This document shows, piece by piece, positions 17,042-25,464 of a stretch of DNA of 64,000 bases. This DNA comes from Planococcus shenhongbingii. Its GTDB lineage: Bacteria > Bacillota > Bacilli > Bacillales_A > Planococcaceae. The stretch covers positions 930,001-994,000 of the forward strand of contig NZ_CP129235.1 of assembly GCF_030413635.1 (NCBI RefSeq), read 5' to 3'. Every line of letters starts with the position of its first letter. Position 1 is the stretch's first letter. The translations under genes and the position numbers were made by a program. Below the pieces are notes generated by a model. It searched no databases. It saw nothing but the letters and a program-made list of their open reading frames with translations, and was not told the origin of the DNA.

Positions 17042-17569
17042 TTATTTTCTCTTTAAAACACCAAGGTAATTTGCCCAAGGACCGACGTCTTCCCGATATC
17101 TTTCAGCCATAACCCGCACAATTTGTGAAATATGCGTCATGTCGTGAACTACCCATGTAGAAAGCAGCTCGCGTAATTTGACAGGACCAAATTCGGGGTG
17201 TATACCGGTCAACTCGAAAGGCGTCTCGGAATCGATGATCTCCTTCAACTTCTCAATATTTTGCATCCGGATTGTCTTAAATTCGTGGAGTTTTTCTTCG
17301 ATTGAATTGCTGGACTGGTTTTTCAAATGTGCAAAGCGGTCAAATGGAGGAAACAGCTCATTTTCTCCTTTTTGAAGAATTGTTTCTGCACGGAGAAGCC
17401 AATTGGTTTTCTCTGCTTCAATCAAATGGCCAACTACTTCTTCCGCATTCCAGGTTCCTGCACCTTCATTGGCAAGGAGCCATTCGTTCGATAAACCAGA
17501 TAAAAAACATATCAGCGTGTCTGGCGTACGTTCCAAAATTTCTATTGCTTCCTGAAGTTTAAATTCCAT
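17042..17569 (-). CDS. DinB-family putative metal-dependent protein
   Basis: A 175-residue four-helix DinB/YfiT-like protein. The three-histidine metal site is present: His48 in EEVVGHLIEAE and His142/His146 in VVHDMTHISQI. Members act as thiol-dependent transferases or hydrolases, often detoxifying; exact role unknown. AAGGAG ribosome site 7 bases before ATG. Confidence 0.8.
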   Translation of the reverse strand: MEFKLQEAIEILERTPDTLICFLSGLSNEWLLANEGAGTWNAEEVVGHLIEAEKTNWLLRAETILQKGENELFPPFDRFAHLKNQSSNSIEEKLHEFKTIRMQNIEKLKEIIDSETPFELTGIHPEFGPVKLRELLSTWVVHDMTHISQIVRVMAERYREDVGPWANYLGVLKRK

Positions 17570-17848
17570 GTATTTGCTCCTTTCCTAATGATGAATAGAA
17601 GTTAATAATTTATTATCATTGTAACGTATTCTGAATAATTAGAAAATAGGTGGTTTTTAGAGCTGTAAAGGCGTATAATGGTTACGAAATTAATCAAGGA
17701 ATTATGTTTTGCTTTAAGAAACTAACTGAAAGGAAGGAGCAGAAAAAGGAAAAGAGTAATAGCGCATATTTTTCACCCAAACCCGGTCACTCGAAAAGTT
17801 AGCGAAGTCAATCTTTTGATGACTTAACTGGAGAAGAGGAAGAATAAA

Positions 17849-18424
17849 ATGCTGTACAATGTTGTATTGTTTCTCCATATATTGGGCGCTGTTACCATCT
17901 TTATGGCAATTAGCATACTTGCCTTATCAATGATTTCCATGTTGCATGCGAAAGGAACAGAGGACGTTAAACTTTGGTCGGGGGTGGCTGTAAAAACGGA
18001 TGCTTTGTTTCCACTAAGCTCTTTGCTGATCTTGCTGCCTGCTTTCTATTTGGTTTTTTCAGCTTGGGGCTGGGACCATGCCTGGATCAATGTATCTTTA
18101 GTTGCGCTTCTCGGAAACAGTTTCTTGGGGCCGGTTATTAACCTTCGCCGCTTAAAAGGAATTCTGGCTGCTGCCAATATAGAAACAGATGCTGTGCCTT
18201 CCGTTGAGCTGTTGAATAAAGTGAGAGATCCGGTTCTTTGGAATTCAGTTTCAATCATGTTCATGCTGGTTGTCGGCATTCTTTTTTTGATGGCCGTTAA
18301 GCTCACTTTATGGGGATCCTTAATCACGATGGCAATCGCTGTAGTTGCTGGTCTTGCCTTGGCGCATTTTATGCTGGCAAAAACCAAAGCGGAAACCTCT
18401 TCTGATACTGTTTCGTTCAGATAA
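17849..18424 (+). CDS. Integral membrane protein (DUF2269-like), first of a tandem pair
   Basis: A 191-residue protein with about five hydrophobic segments and the N-terminal pattern LHILGA near residue 10, as in DUF2269-type membrane proteins. No catalytic motif. It is about half identical by eye to the following gene, sharing MLYN-VLF-HILGA, YLVFSAWGW and LLNKVRD. A terminator separates the two, so they have separate transcripts. Confidence 0.65.
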   Translation: MLYNVVLFLHILGAVTIFMAISILALSMISMLHAKGTEDVKLWSGVAVKTDALFPLSSLLILLPAFYLVFSAWGWDHAWINVSLVALLGNSFLGPVINLRRLKGILAAANIETDAVPSVELLNKVRDPVLWNSVSIMFMLVVGILFLMAVKLTLWGSLITMAIAVVAGLALAHFMLAKTKAETSSDTVSFR

Positions 18425-18465
18425 GCTCAAGCTGCTTGTGAATTTTTCAATCAATTTCATAATCG

Positions 18466-18513
18466 AAAAGCCACTTTTGAAATAAAGCCGATTATTTCTA
18501 AAGTGGCTTTTTT
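18466..18513 (+). terminator. Intrinsic terminator between the tandem paralogues
   Basis: A stem of about 20 bp (aaaagccactttTgaaataa with its complement, one mismatch), followed by T6. Confidence 0.85.
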
Positions 18514-18606
18514 GAATTAAGACATTACGGGAAAAAGAGGATTTGCCGGAGAATTGAAAACTCTGCTGTTATACCCTGAACTTGAACACAAAAGGAGGAT
18601 GAGGAC

Positions 18607-19188
18607 ATGCTTTATAATATCGTGCTGTTTTTTCACATTTTAGGAGCGGCATTGATTTTTATGTCTATCGGACTGCTTTTTACCGCCATGATTTCTATGC
18701 TCCATGCAAAGGATGTAAAAGGGATACGCCAATGGTCCAGTCTTGCTGTAAAGTTGGACATCTTATTCCCGATCAGTACGATTCTTACTTTAGCTTCTGC
18801 TTTTTATCTCGTGTTCTCCGCTTGGGGATGGGGATATGCCTGGATCAATGTGTCTGTGGCAGCACTTATCGGCAACAGTATTTTAGGGATTTTATTTAAT
18901 TTGATTCGACTGAAAGGAATAGGGGAAGCTGCTAATCGTGAAACCGACAATGTTCCATCAAGTGCTTTGCTTAATAAAGTGCGGGATCGCATTCTCTGGA
19001 AGGCAGTTTCTATTATGACGCTCGTGACGATTGGAATTCTCTTTTTGATGGTTATGAAGCTTGAAACGGCTGGTTCACTGATGGCCATGGGCATTGCTAT
19101 TGCAGCAGGTTTTTTCTTAGCGAAATTTATATTGGGAACGGTGAAAAATGAAGCTCCTAAAGAAGCTTTGACCTCCTCGGAAAAATAG
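18607..19188 (+). CDS. Integral membrane protein (DUF2269-like), second of a tandem pair
   Basis: A 193-residue paralogue of the preceding gene with the same hydrophobic profile and the conserved HILGA, YLVFSAWGWGYAWINVS and LLNKVRD segments. It has its own AAAGGAGGATGAGG ribosome site. Probably a local duplication that has since diverged. Function unknown. Confidence 0.65.
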   Translation: MLYNIVLFFHILGAALIFMSIGLLFTAMISMLHAKDVKGIRQWSSLAVKLDILFPISTILTLASAFYLVFSAWGWGYAWINVSVAALIGNSILGILFNLIRLKGIGEAANRETDNVPSSALLNKVRDRILWKAVSIMTLVTIGILFLMVMKLETAGSLMAMGIAIAAGFFLAKFILGTVKNEAPKEALTSSEK

Positions 19189-19260
19189 CGATACCAAATT
19201 AAGCCTTCTTATCAATTTTCATTTTTATATTAAAATATTGTGAATAATCAGAATAATATA

Positions 19261-19309
19261 TTGTTATCCCATATTCTGCTAAGTATAATGAAAAAGTAAG
19301 CGCTTTTCA
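19261..19309 (+). promoter_or_regulatory. Promoter with cre-like element
   Basis: TTGTTA (19261-19266), 17-base spacer, perfect TATAAT (19284-19289). Immediately downstream, around the expected transcription start, is a cre-like half-palindrome AAGCGCTTTT (within 19296-19309) that deviates from the consensus at the outer positions. This would fit carbon repression of the following four-gene operon. Confidence 0.55.
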
Positions 19310-19333
19310 TTTACGAGAGGAGAGTGGAGAAAT

Positions 19334-20437
19334 GTGAAGGGAAACCCTCAAAAAGGAAGAGTTGCGGTAATGGACGAACCGGAAAAATTGAGCTACCGGG
19401 AATATGACTTGCCGCTTCCAGGACCGGGAGCGGTTCTTCTGAAGGTGTTGCGTTCCAATATTTGCGGATCGGAACTGCATATTTGGAGAGGCCAGCATCC
19501 GACGAAAAAAAAAGGAGTACTGGGCCATGAAATGGTCGGGGAAGTCCATTCGCTCGGAGAAGGGGTTGAGACGGATTATGCAGGAACTCCGATCAAAGAA
19601 GGAGACCGAATCGTTTCAGCTTACTACATTACATGCAGAAAATGTGCGGCATGCAGAGAAGGGCATTTTCATTTATGTGAACATGCCTATGACTTTTGGA
19701 ATCAGCCACCGGAAGTAAGCCCTCATTTTCATGGAACCTTTGCTTCGCATTATTACATCCACCCAGACCAATATTTTTACAAAGTCCCCGACAATGTCTC
19801 AGAAGCTTCTGCAGCCAGTGCAAATTGCGCTTTATCACAGGTTTATTTCGGCCTCGATAAAGCCGGAGTGACTTACGGGCAAACCATTGTGATTCAAGGT
19901 GCGGGAGGACTCGGCTTGAATGCCACTGCGGTAGCCAAGGAAAAAGGGGCGACGGTGATAGTGGTCGATGGCGTGGAAAGCCGGCTGCAGCAAGCCAAGC
20001 AATTTGGCGCAGATCATACGCTTAATTTAAATGACTATGCAACTGTTGAAGAGCGGGTAAAAGTAGTGCTCAATTTAACGGATGGAAAAGGAGCCGAACT
20101 TGCCATGGAAGTGGCGGGTGTCCCTGCAGCTTTCGCTGAAGGAATCCACTATATCCGGCCAGGCGGAAAATATGTCACCATCGGAAATATCACACCAGGC
20201 AAACTCGTTGAATTCGATCCGGGGCTGCTTACCAGAAAATCGATTCAAATTATACCAGTAGTCCGCTATAACCCGTGGTATTTGTATAAAGCGTTGAAAT
20301 TTCTTTCAGATACTCAAGGCAAATATCCGTTCGACGGGATGATAGACGCCGAGTTTTCTATGGATGATATTAAATTGGCATTGGATAAATCCGCTGCAAG
20401 AGAAGTGACAAGAGCCACCATCATTATGGAGAAATAA
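19334..20437 (+). CDS. Zinc-dependent alcohol dehydrogenase-family protein (MDR)
   Basis: A 367-residue medium-chain dehydrogenase. The catalytic-zinc region is NICGSELHIWRG with 'LGHEMVGEV'. Structural-zinc cysteines follow in CRKCAACREGHFHLCEHA, and the Rossmann motif is GAGGLGLNATAVAKEKGA. GTG 19334 begins just after GTGGAGAAAT. It heads a four-gene run (MDR, lactonase-like hydrolase, ALDH, ADH). A substrate with a vicinal or ring hydroxyl is plausible; nothing in the sequence identifies it. Confidence 0.82.
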   Translation: MKGNPQKGRVAVMDEPEKLSYREYDLPLPGPGAVLLKVLRSNICGSELHIWRGQHPTKKKGVLGHEMVGEVHSLGEGVETDYAGTPIKEGDRIVSAYYITCRKCAACREGHFHLCEHAYDFWNQPPEVSPHFHGTFASHYYIHPDQYFYKVPDNVSEASAASANCALSQVYFGLDKAGVTYGQTIVIQGAGGLGLNATAVAKEKGATVIVVDGVESRLQQAKQFGADHTLNLNDYATVEERVKVVLNLTDGKGAELAMEVAGVPAAFAEGIHYIRPGGKYVTIGNITPGKLVEFDPGLLTRKSIQIIPVVRYNPWYLYKALKFLSDTQGKYPFDGMIDAEFSMDDIKLALDKSAAREVTRATIIMEK

Positions 20438-20520
20438 TCTGGTTTTGTATTCATGAAAGGTTTAGAGAAATGTGGGTCTGATTCAGGTTGGGAAAATAAC
20501 AACTAAATGGAGGTCATACA

Positions 20521-21354
20521 ATGGATAAACCAAAATTATACGTATTGGATACAGGAACAATGAAAATGGACAAAAACTTTATGGTGGCCGCGCACAATCC
20601 GGCAAGCATCGACAATCCAAATCCCCCGGCAGAATTCATAGAGTTTCCGGTATATGCTGTTTTAATAGACCACCCGGAAGGAAAAATCTTATTCGATACG
20701 GGCTGCAATCCGGAAGGCATGGGGAAAGAAGGAAGATGGCCGGAAGGCGTCCAGAAGTTATTCCCGGCATTCCAAGACGAATCCTGTTATTTGATCAACC
20801 GCTTGGAACAGTTGAATGTGCGTCCGGACGATATTAAATACGTAGTGGCATCTCACCTGCATTTGGATCATGCAGGCTGTCTGGAACTGTTTACAAATGC
20901 CACCATCATCGTGCATGATTCGGAATTGAAAAATACGATGAAGCAATACGCGATGACGAAAGATATGGGCGCCTACATATGGGCGGATATTAATGCGTGG
21001 ATCGGCAAAGATTTAAAATGGAAAACCGTCATGCCTCATGAAGATGAACTCGAGCTTGCGAAAGGCGTTAAAATTTTAAACTTTGGTCCAGGCCATGCTT
21101 GGGGATTGCTCGGGCTCCATATCGATCTGCCGGGAGAAGGCGGTGTCATTTTAGCATCGGATGCCGTCTACTCTGCCGAGAACTATGGGCCGCCCGTTAA
21201 AATCCCGGGAATCATTTATGACTCGCTGGGCTATTTAAGTGCAGTGGAAAAAATTAAAAAGTATGCCGAGCGCACCAACTCACAAGTCTGGTATGGCCAC
21301 GATTCCAATCAATTCCGGAATTTCATCAAATCCACCGAGGGCTTTTATGAATAA
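20521..21354 (+). CDS. N-acyl-homoserine-lactonase-family metallo-hydrolase
   Basis: A 277-residue metallo-beta-lactamase-fold hydrolase. The dinuclear zinc motif HxHxDH is intact (His112, His114, Asp116, His117), followed by 'GPGHAWGLLGLHI' and 'LASDAVYSAENYG' that supply the next ligands. It belongs with AttM/AiiB/BlcC-like lactonases, which open AHL or gamma-butyrolactone rings. The N-terminus 'KLYVLDTGTM' is characteristic. Placement between dehydrogenases suggests a catabolic lactone rather than quorum quenching, but this is inference. AGG-type ribosome site 20510-20515. Confidence 0.8.
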   Translation: MDKPKLYVLDTGTMKMDKNFMVAAHNPASIDNPNPPAEFIEFPVYAVLIDHPEGKILFDTGCNPEGMGKEGRWPEGVQKLFPAFQDESCYLINRLEQLNVRPDDIKYVVASHLHLDHAGCLELFTNATIIVHDSELKNTMKQYAMTKDMGAYIWADINAWIGKDLKWKTVMPHEDELELAKGVKILNFGPGHAWGLLGLHIDLPGEGGVILASDAVYSAENYGPPVKIPGIIYDSLGYLSAVEKIKKYAERTNSQVWYGHDSNQFRNFIKSTEGFYE

Positions 21355-21367
21355 GTCCGCCTAAATG

Positions 21368-21414
21368 AACCAGCTCTGACAACTGAATTTCGGATGTTGC
21401 AGGGCTGGTTTTTT
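21368..21414 (+). terminator. Terminator-like hairpin inside the operon
   Basis: Arms aaccagc / gctggtt with a weaker inner stem, followed by TTTT and leading straight into the ribosome site of the aldehyde dehydrogenase gene. Likely partial attenuation. Confidence 0.55.
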
Positions 21415-21435
21415 AAGATGAAGGAGGAACAACAA

Positions 21436-22884
21436 ATGATTGAAGTTGAGAATCTTTATTTTGGCTCCATTATCAATGGCACAGAAATCAGCAAAGACGG
21501 AAGAAAAGACCTTGAAGTCTTTAATCCCTATACCAATGAAGTGATCGGCAAAATATCCTGTGCTACTCCGAAAGATGTTGAAGATGCTATCGAAACGGCC
21601 CAGCGTGTCTATAACAAAACAACCAAAAAGATGCCAGCCCATAAACGCTCAGAAATTTTACGGAAAGCGGCGGATTTGTTGGAGCAAAGAACGGATGAGT
21701 TTGCCCGAATGCTTGTGCTGGAAGCGGGAAAACCCATCAGAGAAAGCAGAGTGGAAGTGCTGCGTGCCGTCCAAGTCCTACGCTTTGCTTCAGAAGGAGC
21801 GAAAGCGATTTACGGAGAAACGATTCCACTCGACAGCGCCATTGGCGGAGAAAATCAAATTGGCATAGCCAAGCGAGTGCCGTTAGGTGTAGTAGCGGCC
21901 ATCACGCCATTTAACTTCCCTTTGAACCTGGCTCTTCATAAAGTAGCGCCTGCCCTTGCAGTAGGCAATACCGTGGTTCTGAAGCCTGCTGAAAAAACGC
22001 CGTTTTCATCGGTGCTGCTGCATCGATTATTGGAAGATGCCGGATTGCCGAAAGGCGCTTTGAATATTGTTATGGGACCCGGGCAGGAGCTAGTGGAAAC
22101 ATTGGTGACCCATCCAGACGTCAAGAAGGTTTCTTTTACCGGAAGCAGTGCCGTAGGATGGAAAATCCATGAAATGGCGAAACGGAAAAAAGTGACGCTG
22201 GAATTGGGATCAAATGCACCGAATATTGTTTTTGAAGACGGAGATATTGATGTCGCGGTCAATGCCATTGTGCTCGGCGGATATACATACGCCGGACAAG
22301 CATGCGTTTCCGCGCAGCGAATTTATGTCCATGAAACGATTTATGAAAAGTTCCTGGACAAGCTTGTTGAAAAAGTAAGCGCGCTTAAAACGGGAGATCC
22401 ATTGGATGAAGCTACAGACATGGGACCGATGATTACGGAAGAAGCTGCACAGCGCGCAGAGTCATGGGTGAAAGAAGCGGAAGAACAAGGAGCGGAAATC
22501 CTGACCGGTGGAATCCGGAAAGGTTCACTGCTGGAACCTACTGTCCTCAGCAACGCGACTCATGAAATGAAAGTGGTCTGTGTGGAAGTATTCGCACCGA
22601 TCGTCAGCGTCATGCCGTTTTCAACGGAAGAAGAAGTCGTTGCCCATGCCAATAACACGGATTTTGGCCTTCATGCCGGCGTCTTCACCGCTGACATCAA
22701 CCGGGCGATGCGCATGGCCGATGCGATTGAGACGGGAGGAGTCTGGATCAACGAAGTGTCAGTCCGCCGCTACGACCATATTCCATACGGAGGCATAAAA
22801 AGCAGCGGCATCGGCAAAGAAGGCGTCAGATATGCCATCGAGGAAATGACGGATTTGAAATTTGTCGGGATTAAGCTGTATTGA
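21436..22884 (+). CDS. Aldehyde dehydrogenase (NAD(P)-dependent, semialdehyde/lactaldehyde type)
   Basis: A 482-residue ALDH. Catalytic elements are present: Asn in 'TPFNFPLNLALHK', Glu in 'LELGSNAP', nucleophile Cys in 'YAGQACVSAQR', and 'TGSSAVGWKI' in the cofactor site. The GQxCxSxQR sequence places it near lactaldehyde and succinate-semialdehyde-type ALDHs. ATG 21436 follows AAGGAGG by 8 bases; longer in-frame frames start inside the hairpin. Expected to oxidise the aldehyde made by one of the neighbouring dehydrogenases. Confidence 0.85.
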   Translation: MIEVENLYFGSIINGTEISKDGRKDLEVFNPYTNEVIGKISCATPKDVEDAIETAQRVYNKTTKKMPAHKRSEILRKAADLLEQRTDEFARMLVLEAGKPIRESRVEVLRAVQVLRFASEGAKAIYGETIPLDSAIGGENQIGIAKRVPLGVVAAITPFNFPLNLALHKVAPALAVGNTVVLKPAEKTPFSSVLLHRLLEDAGLPKGALNIVMGPGQELVETLVTHPDVKKVSFTGSSAVGWKIHEMAKRKKVTLELGSNAPNIVFEDGDIDVAVNAIVLGGYTYAGQACVSAQRIYVHETIYEKFLDKLVEKVSALKTGDPLDEATDMGPMITEEAAQRAESWVKEAEEQGAEILTGGIRKGSLLEPTVLSNATHEMKVVCVEVFAPIVSVMPFSTEEEVVAHANNTDFGLHAGVFTADINRAMRMADAIETGGVWINEVSVRRYDHIPYGGIKSSGIGKEGVRYAIEEMTDLKFVGIKLY

Positions 22885-22939
22885 TGGATGCTGCAGGGCT
22901 TTAGATAAAACGTGAAAATCCTAATAGGGAGAGGATCAG

Positions 22940-24064
22940 ATGAAAGTAAAATCAGCTGTATTGCGTGAAATAGGAGCACAGACTCCATATGAAGAAAGCC
23001 AGCCGATCCAGATTGAAGAATTGGAGTTAGATTCTCCGGAACGGGGAGAAGTGCTGATTCAAATTAAAGCTGCCAGTCTTTGCCATTCGGATTTGTCAGT
23101 GATGAATGGCAGCCGGCCGCGTCCGTTGCCGATGGCTTTAGGGCATGAGGCAGCAGGGGTTGTTGTGGAAGTCGGAGAAGGCGTGGTAGATTTGGAGGCC
23201 GGAGACCATGTCGCCTGCGTTTTCGTTCCGAGCTGCGGCCAATGCGGGCCGTGCAGAGAAGGACGTCCAGCTTTATGTGAGCCGGGAGCTGCCGCGAATA
23301 CGGCGGGTACGCTGCTTGGCGGTGGCAAACGCCTGCATAATGAAGGTGAAGTGGTGAACCACCATGTTGGGGTTTCGGCTTTCTCGGAATATGCCGTAGT
23401 TTCCCGAAACTCAGTGGTAAAAGTAAGCAAAGACATCCCTTTTGAAAAAGCGGCTTTATTCGGCTGTGCGGTCATTACGGGAGTTGGAGCAGTCGTCAAT
23501 ACGGCAGGAGTGAAATTGGGCAGTACGGTAGCCATTGTTGGCCTTGGCGGTGTCGGTCTTAGTGCTTTGCTCGGCGCTCTTGCTGCAGGTGCCAGCCGAA
23601 TCGTTGCCGTTGATATCAATGAAACCAAACTTAAGCAGGCAAAGGAATTAGGGGCGACCGACACCTTCAACTCCAAAGATCCGGATGTAGTGGAGCAGAT
23701 TCGAGCAGCTACCGGAGGCGGCTTGGATTTTGCGTTTGAGACAGCAGGAGTGGTTCCCGCGATGGAAGTGGCATATGCCGTCACTAAGAGGGGCGGAACT
23801 ACTGTCACAACAGGGCTTCCTCATCCGGAACATAAGTTTTCTTTCCCCTATCTCTCGCTGACTGCTGAAGAGCGGACTTTAAAGGGATCCTACATTGGCA
23901 GTTGTGTACCGAGCCGGGATATTCCAAGATATATGAATTTGTTCCAGGAAGACCGCTTGCCAGTCGATAAACTGATAACGGATTTTATCACTTTGGATGA
24001 AGTGAACAAAGGATTCGATATTCTGGCAAAAGGAGAATCGTCACGCATCATCATAAAATTTTAA
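22940..24064 (+). CDS. Zinc-dependent alcohol dehydrogenase
   Basis: A 374-residue MDR alcohol dehydrogenase with catalytic zinc residues in SLCHSDLS and 'ALGHEAAG', structural-zinc cysteines in SCGQCGPCREGRPALC, and nucleotide motif 'VGLGGVGLSALLGAL'. The length and loop resemble class III-type ADHs. It ends the operon and could convert a hydroxyacid or alcohol to the aldehyde used by the ALDH. GGGAGAGG ribosome site. Confidence 0.85.
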   Translation: MKVKSAVLREIGAQTPYEESQPIQIEELELDSPERGEVLIQIKAASLCHSDLSVMNGSRPRPLPMALGHEAAGVVVEVGEGVVDLEAGDHVACVFVPSCGQCGPCREGRPALCEPGAAANTAGTLLGGGKRLHNEGEVVNHHVGVSAFSEYAVVSRNSVVKVSKDIPFEKAALFGCAVITGVGAVVNTAGVKLGSTVAIVGLGGVGLSALLGALAAGASRIVAVDINETKLKQAKELGATDTFNSKDPDVVEQIRAATGGGLDFAFETAGVVPAMEVAYAVTKRGGTTVTTGLPHPEHKFSFPYLSLTAEERTLKGSYIGSCVPSRDIPRYMNLFQEDRLPVDKLITDFITLDEVNKGFDILAKGESSRIIIKF

Positions 24065-24143
24065 TGTCGCCGCGTCCACGTGTCGGCAAGTTAAATGGCT
24101 GAACAGGATAATTATTGATGTTTATTAGCAATTGCTAACTCAA

Positions 24144-24195
24144 AAAGAAACCGCTTCTTATGAAATCCAAAGATTTCAAGGACAGCGGTTTCTTT
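24144..24195. terminator. Bidirectional terminator
   Basis: Two-part stem: 12 bp outer (aaagaaaccgct / agcggtttcttt) and 7 bp inner (tgaaatc / gatttca), between the ADH gene and the convergent YkuI gene. Confidence 0.85.
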
Positions 24196-24208
24196 GCTTT
24201 TTCACGTT

Positions 24209-25426
24209 CTATTCGATCAATAAATAATCATGGTTAAAAATAAACGAGTAACTGATATCGATAAAAAGGAAGTACTTTTCGGAAAGTGGGAAGCTGAAAG
24301 TCCGAATCATTTCTGCTGTCTCAATATCTGCATAGGAATCCGAAAGGATGCCTTTATGCCAAGTGCGCATATGCAATATGTTTTCCAAAAAATAAGGACG
24401 GAAACCCCAGTGAGATCCGACTTGCCCTTTTTCTATTTTCCAATGCTCATCCTGTTTTCTAAAGTTTGAAGACATTTGCTGGCCGTCGCTATTGCAAATA
24501 TAAATCCGGAAACTTTCCTCGTCAAAAGAACGGGTGACAACTTCAATGAAAGAGTCTGCCGTTTCGGGACCATCCCATTTACTCATCAATTTTTTTATTT
24601 TCTCTTCACAGCTCAAGGCAAAAGCGAGGCGTTCTTTGACAAGTGATTTTTCATGCTGTATAAAACCGATTACTTTTTCACCCACATCAATCAATAAACA
24701 ATCATCCAATAAAGGAGTGAAATCAGGCTTCGCCAAATAAAAACCTTGGTAATAATGACCGCCATGTTTCCAGGCGAAATTTAATTGGTAATCATCTTCA
24801 ATATTCTCAAAAGAAAGTTTTGCTCCAATCCGATGCGCTAATAATGATAAGGAATAAAGGATATCCTGAAAAACATCTGGATTACTTTGACGGATGATGC
24901 CGGTATCAATTTTCAGGATATGGGGTTTGATTTGCCGAATGCGATCAATATTTGAGCTTTTTGCGCCGACATGGTCGACGGCGATCTGGATGCCGTAGGT
25001 TTTATAATAGATTAGCAAATGATTCAGGACGTCAAAACCTTCTTCAAAATCATGCTCTGTAATTTCCAGTACCAAGCGGTCCATTGAAAAGCCTTTTTTC
25101 TCAAACTCCATCAAGGTCTGCAAAAAATCTTCGCCGCCGTTGACCAGTAATTGCCTGGCATTGCGGTTGATGAACAGGGAACCTTTATTGTCCGATTCAA
25201 GCATTTCATCAATCGCTTGTTTGAGCAGGTGATGATCGACTTCGGCTTTGTATTCATCCGGTACATCCAAATCATGAAAAAAATCGGCCAGGCTTATCCA
25301 GTCGCCATCGGATTGAAAACGGCCAAAAATCTCATAGCCAATAATGGAGTGTTTAACGGCGCTGACAATCGGTTGGAAAACCGGTTTTACTTTGTCCAGA
25401 TTTTCAAGAATATCTAAAGGATCCAA
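24209..25426 (-). CDS. ykuI: YkuI-type EAL-domain protein with YkuI_C sensor domain
   Basis: A 405-residue cytosolic protein co-linear with B. subtilis YkuI, including the start MDPLDIL and the C-terminal 'RPYFLENILHMRTWHKGILSD' PAS-like domain. The EAL signature is degenerate (Glu32-Ile-Phe), and the usual DDFG motif reads VDHVGAK, losing the second Asp. YkuI binds cyclic di-GMP but no hydrolysis has been shown, so this is more likely a c-di-GMP effector than a phosphodiesterase. TTG start with AGGAGG 8 bases upstream. It lies 38 bases after the RsbR-like gene, an apparent two-gene operon. Confidence 0.88.
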   Translation of the reverse strand: MDPLDILENLDKVKPVFQPIVSAVKHSIIGYEIFGRFQSDGDWISLADFFHDLDVPDEYKAEVDHHLLKQAIDEMLESDNKGSLFINRNARQLLVNGGEDFLQTLMEFEKKGFSMDRLVLEITEHDFEEGFDVLNHLLIYYKTYGIQIAVDHVGAKSSNIDRIRQIKPHILKIDTGIIRQSNPDVFQDILYSLSLLAHRIGAKLSFENIEDDYQLNFAWKHGGHYYQGFYLAKPDFTPLLDDCLLIDVGEKVIGFIQHEKSLVKERLAFALSCEEKIKKLMSKWDGPETADSFIEVVTRSFDEESFRIYICNSDGQQMSSNFRKQDEHWKIEKGQVGSHWGFRPYFLENILHMRTWHKGILSDSYADIETAEMIRTFSFPLSEKYFLFIDISYSFIFNHDYLLIE

Positions 25427-25464
25427 ATGGGATGCCTCCTTTACTGGAGCTTATATTTTAATGA

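Noticed and set aside
20521..21354. Interpretation of the lactonase-like gene as a quorum-quenching enzyme
   Set aside because: The fold supports AHL hydrolysis, but the operon with two dehydrogenases and an ALDH fits catabolism better; left as a possibility only.
23059..23808. Long minus-strand open frame (249 codons) opposite the alcohol dehydrogenase gene
   Set aside because: Low-complexity Pro/Thr/Ala composition typical of an antisense frame; the plus strand has an unmistakable zinc ADH.
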